A stretch of 64,000 nt of DNA from Lineus longissimus (Eukaryota > Nemertea > Pilidiophora > Heteronemertea > Lineidae), in contig NC_088314.1 of assembly GCF_910592395.1 (NCBI RefSeq), positions 1,798,001 to 1,862,000 on the forward strand. Direction: 5' to 3'. Shown piece by piece: positions 1 to 13,100 of this stretch. The position numbers were made by a program, and so were the translations under genes. The notes below the pieces were generated by a model. The model saw only the letters and a list, made by a program, of their open reading frames with translations. It did not search any database and was not told where the DNA came from. The number at the start of each line of letters is the position of its first letter. The first letter of the stretch is position 1.

Positions 1-3000
1 TTATCTGTTTACATAACACTGATGGAGGCAAGCAGATACTCCACAACTTGGTGCAGGGAACAGACATTTACGCTTTTTATGATGAATGGTAGACTTTCAA
101 GTTTCACATGAATCATTCACAAATATAGAAAGTGAAGGTTCTGTGGAGGTTTTTCTCACGCAAATTCAAAGGTCAAAGATACCTCATGGGCGATCTTCAT
201 TTCCAATCTTTACCTCACCCTGTGACATGACGAAGGCAAGGACCTTGAAAAAAGTGGTCAACTTAACCTACCAAATGTCGCCGATTTTCTGCCCGGCGAT
301 TCTTCTCCACCTTCATCTTCATCGCGGTCGTATAATCTACCGACTTTGACCTCGAGTAAAGGTCATACGGAGATGGCGCACTATCAAACACGGTCACCTC
401 CGACAACTCTGGAATCAGCATCAATCCTACGCTCAACATGATGGAAATGTCTGGTCCTCAACAGAATGGGCACAAAAATTGAAAAGTTGCAAATCAAATA
501 TGACTGTAGTATGAGTAGGCCTATCACCGAGCCCTATCACAAACTATCAAGGTCACTCTGAGATCCTCCTCCCAACGTTATCTTCGTGTCTCCTCCAACC
601 ACTTGGAACACCAAGGACGAAACAACTTCAAAATCAGGTTGAAGCACTTCAGTTCCAGTTAGCAGTCAAGAGCTTCATAAGCTTTCCTGACAGCGATGAC
701 AGCTCATATCCTCCAAGTTGACAGAATGTGCAATGTCCAGTGGTTCCAAGTTATTTGCCTGACAGAAAACTACCATATGGCAGAAGATCAACTGCCAAGG
801 TTCTTTCAATAGTCCAGCATTCCAAGTGCAATCTGTCCTTACTCGCAGCTCTGATAACTTTGATTTCACTAAGTTAGTGGAAGACTTCCGTATTCTGCTG
901 TGGATGCACACTCCCTGGCATCCAGCCTCTTGTTGCAATGTTAATCTCAGCTGAGAATCATTCAATGATGGCACAACCTCCAAACATGCCCAGGCAGAGT
1001 AGTGCAGTTCGTGATGTTTACTGAGCAATCTCTGGGTGGCTCAGTAACAACCCAAGAACATGCTCCTACTATCACATGGAATCTTTCTAATCCATAAGCT
1101 TGTATTGTTTGTAATCCGGGTGCTATTGGCCAAGCTTTCAGCGGCTCCTGCTCCTCCCAGGCCCCAGCATCAAATGAGCAAACAGCAGCTAAGTATCCAC
1201 TCTCCAGGTAAACACGCTGATGTCACTTGTTTTGGCTCTGTCGGTAGACCTGGCTGGTTTGTGGGAAGAGACCATTCAGAGCAGGACAAAGCCAAGAAAT
1301 AACCAGATGATTCCTTGTTGCTGTTGCTGCCAACCGACCCAACCTCTGAATGATGTGGTTGATTCAGAATGAAACAAGAAAGGCTTGCATCACCAAGCTG
1401 CACTCCTAAATCAGTATCAAAAGCTGGACAAGTTGTGACAGGCCTAAAACAGGCCTTTCAGATTCGAATAGGATAGGCCTATGAACTGCACCCTCCACAT
1501 TCCAACTAATTGATCTAGAACAATTCGGTAGCTTGAAATAGACATACTGCCTTTTTTGCATCCGGATGTTTGACACAATTATTAACAGAGAGGCCTTGAG
1601 AATTAGGTTCATGACAACAGATGTGTCATATGGATACAATGACATCCTGAGACGGGAGCATCTTGACACGATTTGTCAGCTGACGGATCTGATCAGGACT
1701 GCCAGGATACAGACATGCAGAAAAAGGTCGACTAGAAGAGCAGTTGGGGACGGCTGTCAGCCACACACACAGCTCCGGCAAGAGAGCCAGGGCCCGTGGG
1801 TAAAACCCCTGGAGATGAGGCCCTGGGTTTGAACAAGGGGAGAACTGAGATTTGTGTGTTTGGACTGCAGTGATATGCATTACCATCGAACATGAAATGC
1901 AGAGGAAAGAGGAGATGAAAGTGAGGCATGATATGATTCTGCCTCAACAAATGGACGTTTCTCCCAAGAAGGATCAAAATATGCCAGTATGCACCAACCT
2001 ATGGTGATTCAAACAGCAGACACTTCTCAGTTGCTGTAGGCAAAAGCCTATCAAATTCATCTGTACTTCAAATCCTGAATATTTGTGAGACTAGTCACTC
2101 ATAGGTTTGAGATGAATGTACAGGTGGTATTATGCCAGTCGGATGCATGTTCTTTAATACTGCGGCATAGAAAAGAAGTCTGCCCATCGCATAGGGTGGG
2201 GGCCTACTACCAGTAACATCAATGCATAACACACAAGGGCAGGTTTAGTCAGTGGGTACATTTATCAAACAGGGTGTGTGACGTTAGGGCTAAATCTCAA
2301 CAGACGATGGCCTGCATGTTGTCAGCTTTTTCGTGAAGTATCAGGTAATCTTTAGAGGCTTTTACAGGTGGCACACTGCCAGGCATTGCACGTTCGAGTG
2401 TCTGGCCAGCAGAAGCTAAATGATGGCATTTTACCTCGCTTTAGCTGCAGGCATATCTCGATCATGGAATTCCATTTCATGATCAAGTGAATAGCAAGGA
2501 GGGAAAACTACACATCCAATGCCAAATGAACTTGTCTGTAGGTCAAGGTCATTGAGCATGAATAAGGCAGGAGGGTAGAGGTCAAGGTCAACAATTCAAT
2601 TTGAGACCTTAGTGACAATGTTAACACTCTCAACATTCTAGCTTGACCTGACAGCCTAGTGTTAGAGCTAGTCCTATTGCCAGTCATATATGCATCAACA
2701 CTCATGAAGCAGCTATTTGACCATCAATACCCTCATGTTTCCCAAGCTATGCATCAACAAAAACACTGCAAGCTTTTGTTTCCCCCTCAAACTTATTTTG
2801 ATAAATATCATGTCCGCTGAAATAACAAACCGCTAGGAGGACTCCTCGGTCAGTTGCAGTATCATGTTGATGTAGATTGGTGAAGGTATGCTCATCAATA
2901 TTTGTAGTTTGAACAAGAGATACTGTCCCAACCAAGATAATTCAACCTGAATGCAATGAGGAGGAGCTTGTTGATCACCCAGGTATGCCAACTATGATTA

Positions 3001-3982
3001 AGCATCCAGAGTTCAACAATGTCTGACCAAACCATAGCAACCCACGAGTGTTATCTTACCCAGACTTCAAGATAAAAATTTATGTTTCTGGAGACTTTCA
3101 TCTAAGTGCTTTTTTACACAAAATGACTGAATAAATATTTTCATTAGAAGAGACAGCCTCAGATCCGCAAGGTTTTTATGCAACAGAAAAAGGTGTTACC
3201 AAGAAATCGTCCCAACCTACGACCAACGCAGGACTCGGGAGGCTGTAAACTTGTCATCGTGTTGCACGGTATGAAAGTGATCCCCGATATTCATTCCCTG
3301 AGGAACGCTCCTGAGAGACAAGCAACAGAAGCGACAAAGAAGCCTGCATCATAATCCATGGCAAGGCACATGTTTAACAAAGACATCTGGTTGTTACGAG
3401 AAACCAGAATCGTGGGAAACCGAGGACCTGGAGTACGTTCAAGAAACTTAAGAAAATCTCAGGTGTTGTCCTATCTGTCCCACGATAATTAGCGGGTTGT
3501 GATGACACTAATGACCCAAGGTGTTTGAAAGGTGATTATCAGGAAGGTGGATGATTTCACCTGAGGCGAGGTAGTAGGAAACCAAGGCGGTGCCCAGCAA
3601 ACATCTAATCAGGGCGTTGTTTATTTGCCAGAGGCATTGTCTACCACAGATGGTGCCTGGAATGAAAACAACATTCACCAGGGCAGGTTCTGGCTTCTCC
3701 TCATCTTGGACAGAATGCCATCCATACCCAAGATGTGTTGCAGAGGACTTAGCATGTGCAATCACCTCCAAGCCCTCCTTCCATCTCCACTCCACTTCGT
3801 CAGTAAGACTACCACTTCTATATAGTATAACCATTCCATTCTTTATATGAACTAAAAGGAAAAACCTGCAGCTGTTTCTACTAGTCCACTTCATACCAGA
3901 GATGAATAGTTGGAAAAACATCTAATAGGTGGAGACATCGCATTACCAACAATGTATGGATGAGGACAAACATATAACTTAC
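1..3982. other. CDK intron, no exon found
   Basis: Searched on the minus strand for the expected ETYIKLEKLGEG and PCTAIRE coding segments and found none; no other protein family was recognised on either strand. It is most simply the intron in front of the first catalytic exon. Confidence 0.6.
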
Positions 3983-4117
3983 CAAAGAAGAACGCCGAGC
4001 GCGTCTGGTGAGGGGTCCGTCAAAGGCTGGCTGTAACATATTGGACTGTGTATGCTTCAATAAGAAGCTTTCTGGAAGACGGATGTCCGCTGGCAGTGAC
4101 AATCTCTTATTCACATC
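3983..4117 (-). CDS. CDK17: CDK16/17/18 shared exon ([14 protein letters not shown])
   Basis: Forty-five codons, phase 0 at both ends, acceptor TTGCAG and donor GTAAGT. It contains the invariant PCTAIRE-family block [16 protein letters not shown] and ends RRARRSSL, the sequence that immediately precedes the kinase domain in vertebrate homologues. It is the last CDK exon visible before the left edge. Confidence 0.9.
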
Positions 4118-7100
4118 CTGCAAGAGAAGCAATGACATATATCATCATGATGGTAAGGGGGTTGGCTGGTATCGGCTGTAAAGCAAGTACTGGAGATGAT
4201 TTCTTGAGAATGGCAGGTCATGTCAGCAGTATCGTGTCCAAATGTCAATGAACCACTGCCATTCATTGATTCTGGACCCAACAAGGTTCAATTCCAACTT
4301 CCAATCATTTCTTCAGTTACTTACTCGACCACCAGATGGCCACACTGTTGCTACCTGCTGGCTGCACAGCCTGACAAGCTTCAGTTACTTACTCGACCAC
4401 CAGATGGCCACACCGTTGTTACCTGCTGGCTGCACAGCCTGACAAGCTTCAGTTACTTACTCGACCACCAGATGGCCACACTGTTGCTACCTGCTGGCTG
4501 CAAAGCCTGACAAGCTTCAGTTACTTACTCGACCACCAGATGGCCACACTGTTGCTAAGCCTGACAAGCTTCAGTTACTTACTCGACCACCAGATGGCCA
4601 CACTGTTGCTACCTGGTGGCTGCACAGCCTGACAAGCTTCAGTTACTTACTCGACCACCAGATGGCCACACCGTTGCTACCTGGTGGCTGCACAGCCTGA
4701 CAAGCTTCAGTTACTTACTTGACCACCAGATGGCCACACTGTTGCTACCTGCTGGCTGCGCAGCCTGACAAGTTGATGCTATTGATACGCACCTCACTAA
4801 ACCTTCTATTCCTGAGTCGTACCCGCTGGGCCGGAGTGAACATATCGTCCTTATCGTCCGACGCTCCCGATACCTCCTCACTTTCCCCATCAGACCCGAT
4901 GCGTGGGTTTTCATGGACAACACCTGGAACATAAGAGTCAGAGAACACATGAGATATCTTATAAGGACCTGTGTTTCATTCGACGAAGAAATTTGTTGTT
5001 GAGGATCCCTCTTTCTGTACCAGTTCTTCCAAGGCAATAAATCACCCCTGAAAATTACAAATTATAAGTTGTTAGTGTTCTGACATGACTGATGAGGCCT
5101 CAGCAGCCCACCCTTTGCTCCCTTTACCACATGCTGTGACTGGTTTCCATGAAAGCCTCCAATAAAGAAACTGATCATTGACAAATATTTGAACAATATG
5201 ATTACGAAGTGTCACCCAAACAAATAGTGATACGAGTGAGAATCATTCATGAGTTATTGAGTATGATCAAATATGAGTATTCTGGTCGCTTTATCAACAC
5301 ATGTGACAAAATCAAGGGCTCTCGCACTAAACATTGATAATCTTATTAGCACATTTCATCAGATAGGAGCACTCCGGGTGGCAAAAGCACTTTGAACATG
5401 GTTGACCTGGTCTTACCCAACAGCACAAGAATCTTCAAGAAGAGCAAGGCAAATGCCTCAAACACGAAAATCAGCAAATCTTCACTAACTCCCATTGTTC
5501 ATATCATCATCCGATTAAAATCCATGCCAGCCATCATGATTCACCGTCAAACTAATCCATGCAGGGACCTCCATGGATGACAGGTGGCTCTAACCATGTG
5601 TTGTCATGTGACAGCTGAACAGCTCCGAGAATGTTTCAATCACATGGAGAAGACCTCAGCTTTACACAAATCATCACAGAATACAAGACAGTGCTGGTCG
5701 TCTTCTGGAAGAACTGAACCCCAAACGCGTGATCGGAGTTTATCCACCCTGAATAAGCAGACGTCACATCAATTCTCAAACAGTAACAGTCAATTCTGAG
5801 ACAACAATCGTCAGTTCACATATTCGGGAAAAGCGACGGATCCACGCTCCATTTTTCATCTGCTAGTTGTATATCAAGATACAATGTAACAAATTTCCAG
5901 AAATGTATGCATCATAAACTTGGTCCAACGTCTGTTATTTCACATACAGAATTTCAAGTTATGTACTAACAGCTGCTTGGCTATACGTACAAAGTACCTT
6001 TGTACGCACGACCTAGGTATGCTAGAAGAAATGGTAAAGAAATTTTCCTCCAAGTTTACAAACACTACGTTAATAGGTAGAGGAATATGAGGTATGAGGA
6101 AAGACACGCGGAACCAAGCAACAGGAGGAACCGATCTCCGGATATGACTGTACGTTTTCTGATAGAAACTACAATCAATCTTATACTTTGATTGGAATGT
6201 TTTCAGATCCACGTGCAGCTTGCCTCAGGTTCCAATGTATTGACTTGTACACGTACACTAGATATTTGAGAAAGCCGGGGTTGAAACCGACAATCGGAGA
6301 ACTTGGAAAACATCAACAGTACGGTATATATATTTTGGCAGAATGTGTGAAGTGAGTGCAGTTACATGGATGATTGGCTGTCTTTGAGGTCAATATTAAT
6401 ACTGTAAACTAAATCTAAATGCAACCCACAGAGTAACTTAGAACCATAAATACATTACCGTCTGTTATGAGGCAGTATTGTGCTTCATCCTGTATGCACC
6501 GCTTCCAGCAGAACACCTTCATCAGGAAACACTGTAACATGACTTGATCATGAATGTCCCAAGGAAAAAGGTCCCGTGTTGGTCTAAAAGAAAGTTTCTT
6601 TACTAAATCACTGCACCTAGCAACTGTGCACCACTCATATCAATATCCACTCAACTTATTATTCCACCAGCTTTTGAAGTTTTTGATATTCCAGTAATTT
6701 GTCCTCGAAATTATCCTTAATTTTGCACAATTCAGGTCAAGTGGCTACCACAGGATGTGTTCAAGTGTACGTCTGGTCATGCAGCCAAAACAAAGTAATT
6801 CCACCAATCTTCCAACATGAAAATGAAGAAAACCGAGAATGACATCCAACGACGTCGACTGTGTGTGACATGACCAGAGCAACAAACCTTAACTAGTTCA
6901 GACCGAATTCAACCTTTATGACGTACTCCCAGTACAGACAAAATACCTCTTTTCCCATGACCCTCACATCTGAGGGACTTCAAAGCGAAACGAGAATAGT
7001 CGCAATGCCTACGAACCATTTCTCTCGTGATCATGTGCAATTATTGTCAGGCAAGACCACCAACTATCATGACAGATTTTGACATCGGAACAAAGAGATG

Positions 7101-10100
7101 TAAGTATAAAGCCGACAAGCAAAGAACCACCTTGACAAAGAATCACTAAAAGAATCATTGCAAATTGGAAATAGGTGATGAAGTATCACAGGACACCAAA
7201 ACACGTGTTAGAAAACTCCACGGCTAAGATTTACACTGGCCAGTAAAGCTCCCTGGAACATAACGTTGGTTTCCAAAGTGTAAAGAATTCCAATCCGAAT
7301 GCACTTCAGGAAATCATTGGTAACACATCTTACAGCAATGGAATGCTGGGCACCATGCTGCATCTGGATGTTCCACTCAGGTATTCTAAGTAGCTAAAGA
7401 ATAGTTTCTTGTCTGCTAGACGTATCACAGTCCCTTTGATTTGGCTGGCAAAGAGACAAATTAGCAACAGTAAAACAAAGAAGAAGAACACATTTCCTTC
7501 CGAAAACAGCTTTGAAGACCTTTATAACGAAGTGGAACTCGCCAAAGACAATGACCAGCAGAGGAAGTTAAAATCCCACGACACAGAATCGGCATTCAAA
7601 AGCATTTTGGGTGATCTTTCCTTTGCAATGGAAGCTACCTGGCTTGTTTAGGAGGACGAGATCTCAGACTTTTGTGACCGTAGTCTGGTTTTTGCTGAAA
7701 GTCTGATAAGATTGATAAACGATCATTGGACCGGCTTCCTCCATGTTTAACCATATACAGAGCATGTTCCTTCAACAAGAAATCGACTAAACCCTTGAGT
7801 CACCCGGCCATCCATGTTTACACATGGAACCTATACACACTCTATAATCAAATCATCAAATTGCAGATGGATTCTGAAAGGTACCATGGTAATTTTTTAA
7901 TGAAATACCCGCAGTCAACACATGTTTTATACCAACAAATGACAACATTGTTTTATTTAACCCTTCAGTGCAGAGTGTGGCTCCCTTTCTGCCTTCTTCG
8001 ACCCTCACTGATCATTGCCCATAACCACTTGCAATAATCTTTTTTATCCTTGTTCCACCTGCCCAACAAGATCAAAATCCCTACCAGGAGAGATCAAGCA
8101 AGGCTTCGTGACTGGTGTTGTTTTCATCTCGGAGCCTCTTGTCCCAAGAGATTTGCTCAAGAATCTGAAAAGATGAGATTTAGAGTTACATACGCTTTGG
8201 TCCAGTGAACTTTCCGAGCGACAAAAATCGACTTATTGGTGTCGTGGCAGTTTTCTTGGCTTCTGATTTCACGGTGCCTGAAAGCGACTTCTGTTTCACA
8301 AGTTTTTTCTTGATTTGAGATTTGGAGGAAGTCAACGGCTGGAGAAACGCCATGCTTATGAAGTTATCTTTACAGACTGATGGTATATGCTGGTTGGCGT
8401 AACTAACGTAACACTTCGATGGTCGATGCAGGTTATGATGTCACCAATGTGACAATCTGAGTCAACTCCAGAGAAATGATTTCCTGAACGTTGGTTTAAT
8501 CCTACACAAAGTTGTTTCCGAATAACCAGGAAGATGCCCTTGAGATAGGCATGGATACGATAACAGTGAACTCATAGGCGACTGATTATCCATCAACATC
8601 TTCTGTACAAGTCCATACAATCCTTGACCAGCAGGTCGTCAACTCATTTCGTTTCATCCGAAGTACACTGCCATTCAATACAGCAATATACACTTCACAA
8701 TAACAGCATAAACTACATTGTACATATAGATTTTTGTTATCTGGTGCAGCCCGTCCCGACTAATAGCAAACGTCCTTGATTGATGTTGGGCTGATTGATC
8801 TAAGGGTTCGATATTTGTTCATTTGTCACCTGGGCAACAATCAGCTTTACGACAATTGTTCGATCCATAAGTTTGATTCATAACGTCAGTGTCTCAAACT
8901 TGAGTGCTACGTAGGTGAACATCCACAGCAAAACCTGCGAGTTAATCATGTTCCCATGTTCTGCTGATGTCTGACCAGTGTACCTATCCTCCTAAACCTT
9001 TCACAGTCACAAGTTAAGTATCCCAAGATTTTGCCTGTGCACCTCCTAAACTTCATTTTGATTGGAACTAAAATGGCAACGCAACAATCCGATCTGCTTC
9101 AGCCACTATCTGCTTCCCTAACGTTCGACACAAAAAATTGTATGATTCAGTGGCAACTGATCAAAACTTCTCCTCCCTGTGTCTGCTACCAGGCACGTTT
9201 CAATCCAGGAGGATGCCTTGAAAACGGCACAATTCACAGCCACAAAACTGCAACTGCAAAATGGATGCTTTGAGAAACGCTTGTGTATTCATGGTCAAAC
9301 CTGTTTCGGATGCCCAAAATACAAAGACGGAAGGAAAATATTGTGTATGTCACAAAGCATGACAATGAATCTGATAAACAAATAACGATTTTGCGGTGAA
9401 TCAAATCGGTGTCATCTGTTGTTGGACCGCGTCACAAGAACAAGAGGTCCATCTAGGATTCTGTTCCTGCTCCAATCTGGAAGGATTCCTTGGGCGTCTT
9501 TGACTAAACAACCTGGGACGCTCAGCGGGGCAACTTCCTGCAACCCGAGTTTGAAAAGTTTGGAACGTCATTACTACTAGAACCGGTTCAACATCTCCAG
9601 CAGAGAGAAAACGATTCAGATGGATACGCAATCACAGTCTGGTAACTCAGTAAGGAAATTCGGAAAACTCAATTCATGCATAATGAAACAAGAAGCAAGC
9701 AGAGACCCAAGTAGAACGGAGAAAGCCCAATTTCTCTGGCAAATTTTCAAGAAAATAGACAGTCGAAAGCTGGTTGGTGATCAGTTGTCATCTTGCAAGT
9801 TCACAGCAGAATCTATCGATTATGAAAGAAACAGGATCTGTACCAAGACTGAAGTGTCATCTGCCGATTCGTAAACGACTGCGAAAATCACATCACATAA
9901 CTCAGAATACTTGTTTCGCACCAACCATCGGGAGCTACACTTTTTTACACATATGATAACATAACATCTCGGTCGAGTGTCGACGCCAATCAGAGGAGCA
10001 AGATGCCAATACCAAATGGAAGCTTCCTCGTACGTCATTGAGACCTTCGGTGTCGACCCAACACTTCTTTCATTTCATCAGTGAATGAAACACAGATTCA

Positions 10101-13100
10101 CATCTCGCTAATTGGCAAAAGCCAATATGGTCATAAATATGAAATGATCATCCTTTAACAGAAAATGCAGCTCAAAACTCACAGTATTCATAAACTTATG
10201 GTATACCGCGTCTGAGAAAATGTCTCAATACAGAATTCACTCCATCATTGCCGAATCAGCACAGAGCTTGTCATCAATTCCATAAATTAGGCCTTGGTTT
10301 GTTGTTACATTTGCATTCACTGATTGGACCTAATTAGAGCTAAATAGTGCTAATTAAGGACAGGTCAGGACAAAATGAAACTGGGGGATGGGGTGACAGG
10401 CTGCTGATAACCACTGCTCCTCCAATGATGTTACACCTGAACAACTAGCCCCATCTGTTGTCTGAAGGTGGAATTAGAATGGACTGATCTTGCAGTCCAT
10501 CTTGAGACACTTTCAATCTTATGAGCACAACATCAAGACATGGCCTTTTTTAAAGGTCAACATCTTTCTGTAATCAAGAATCTGATCTTCAGCTAGAACG
10601 GATATAGGATGTTATCATGATGGTAAAAGGCATGTGCCTATCATGAAGGGAAGCTCATGACCATGAAACAACACGTTATTCAATCTCATGAGGATAAAGT
10701 GACGAAAGTGATGAAATACTGCAGAAACCTTCATGGTCAAGATGAGATTGTAATCAAAAGGTTCCACCACTTATTTTTAAAGGGTTAACTATAAATGCCA
10801 ACTAACAATCATATTTGTACAATATATTAAATGTATTGACCTTCCCATGTCTGATCATATTATTTTAATGTTTCCTGCCGACACATTCCCGCCACTGCAC
10901 CAACAGTTTTTGTTCAATTATTTCATCATAGAGATGACGATCAATGTTCAGGTCTGTATTCAGTAGACCATCCACTTTGCCAAGGGAGTTCCACCCAGCC
11001 ATTAACAAAGACCATAAACAACACACCTATAAACTTGCCACAATGTCAGCAGGAAATACCAGAACAATTGAAAATCAATAAGTCTTGGTGTTAGACAAAG
11101 AAGCCGGATTTACATGATGTAACAGTTGGTCACGCAGACAATGTCACCAGACAATAAACTCAGTCAAAATATATATAATCGGACATAACTCAATTGGCTC
11201 AGGATGTATTTATTTATTATAATGCTATGGTCAAGTTGGAGGTTGTTGACCTGACACATGACTGGCATTAAGGCCTATTATTCAATATTCACAACACTCA
11301 GATGGACTTGTGATCAACAGGATTGACAGTATTGCAAGCTGACAGTCAGACATCATTGGAAAGGGTCAAAAATAGAAGATTGCTAAAGTACTGTGAAGTC
11401 AGTCAGGAGTCATCACCACTGCTCCTGGCAAAACAACAGGCAAATGAAACATGTTGTGAGATAAAACCTTCATAAAATCGAGAAAATATTACTTGGAACT
11501 TCCCACATGCTTGTTCCTTGTTTATTAATTATTCCTTGTTCAAGCAGTATGCTATTCATAGTCGGTAATGAGTGTGAAGTTTTTTATATGTCTATCACTG
11601 AGGCGAATTCAACTCAAAAGAGGACATTATGAGTGACCCAATTATACACAAATGGTATGTATTGGAGATATTCAATGGATTTCAAGGTCACTTGTCACCC
11701 AATGCTGTATTTAGCACTCATGGTCACATACATATATGTTCGGGTGATGTTCATCACAAAACTTCCATGTGAAATTGACATCTATTTAGAACTACAGTAG
11801 AACCTCTCTATTAAGGACACCCTCGGGACTGACAAGTGCTGTCCTTATAGCGAGGTGTCCTGATTAGAGAGGTCAAATTGAATGGAAACCAGCAATTTGG
11901 GACCAAACCTAGTGTTGAGAGGTTGTCCTTAATAGAGAGGTGTCTGCTAAGGGAGGTTCCACTGGCACTGTAGTAGGTGACTGAAAGTAGCATTGTGACA
12001 AAAACAAGGATATTTCTATTTGGTGTAGCAGTAGCATTGAAAAGCCCACACAGATTTTGAACAAGGCCATCCTATATTTACATCGCTTGATAACGGGAGT
12101 ACAGGACAGGTTCCCCCCCCCCCGCCCCATTGGTTCTGTTCATGAAGATGAAGTTTTCTGATATGATGACAAACTTTACTAAGAAAACACTTCAGATTTT
12201 ACTACTCCAGGTTTAAAAGTCCTTTTTTGAATTTTCACACAGCTGCTAAGAATAGATACTTTGTGGACCGATATGGGCATGGCCTGATTTAAAAGTATAA
12301 ATTCCATGATAAAATCAAATGCGATGTATTTTTACATGAGTGTGAGACGCATGAGTCAGAGATGTGCTTGATATCAGTGTCAATGGGCAATCATGACTAC
12401 AATATCAAGTTGAAATCGACAATTTGATCTGAGATTGCTGGTTATCAGGATGAACTTGAATCTTGATGCGGATATTCAATGAAAAGCACTGAAATGTCAT
12501 GACAGTCAGTCAATATGGGGAAATATACTGAAGTTACAAATCATAATGTCTTGTCTTGCTTTCATTTCATTTCCTTAATGGAAACTTCATGACCGGGCGT
12601 GAGAATTGAACAGTGCTGGTGTAATTTTATCAATCCTACTTTTGAATGCCAGAATATGATGCAGGAACTAACACACATGACAGAAGAACACCAGGTAGCA
12701 CATACTTGAATGGAGTGTGCACGACACAAAATACATACTCTTGTCAGCCCAGTTCATAATTCAATAAATATCTGATTCAATGAAACAAGGTCAAAATAGC
12801 TTTAATAGTGATAAAGAATATAACACATACCCATCGAACGGAAATCCGAAAACAAACTTTTCCGACGCTTCTTTTCAGACATTTTACGAGATTTGAAAAA
12901 CTTCTGCGGGAGAACCATACTCTTTATTTGAAGAATATCCATTGTTAACTGTGCACTGGCTCAAAACATTATGACTGAGTCATACTGTATAATGTACACA
13001 ATCATGTATACAGCATAGCCAGGTCGCGTGTGTTTCACACCCCTTTTTTGACATGGCCTACTTTTTCTAACTAGTGAATAAACTCAACTGGGTTGGCTCA

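Noticed and set aside
4220-4510. 96-codon frame with repeated [13 protein letters not shown]
   Set aside because: Translation of the 68-bp minisatellite; not a gene.
5417-5495. Minus-strand ATG frame encoding a hydrophobic peptide ([20 protein letters not shown]...) ending at GTAAGA in phase 1, a possible membrane-anchored CDK start
   Set aside because: The hydrophobicity is what antisense of Lys-rich sequence would give, phase match has one-in-three odds, and nothing else supports it.
9620-9874. 84-codon plus-strand frame starting [15 protein letters not shown]
   Set aside because: Protein-like at a glance but no homology, and it overlaps another frame shifted by one; probably chance.
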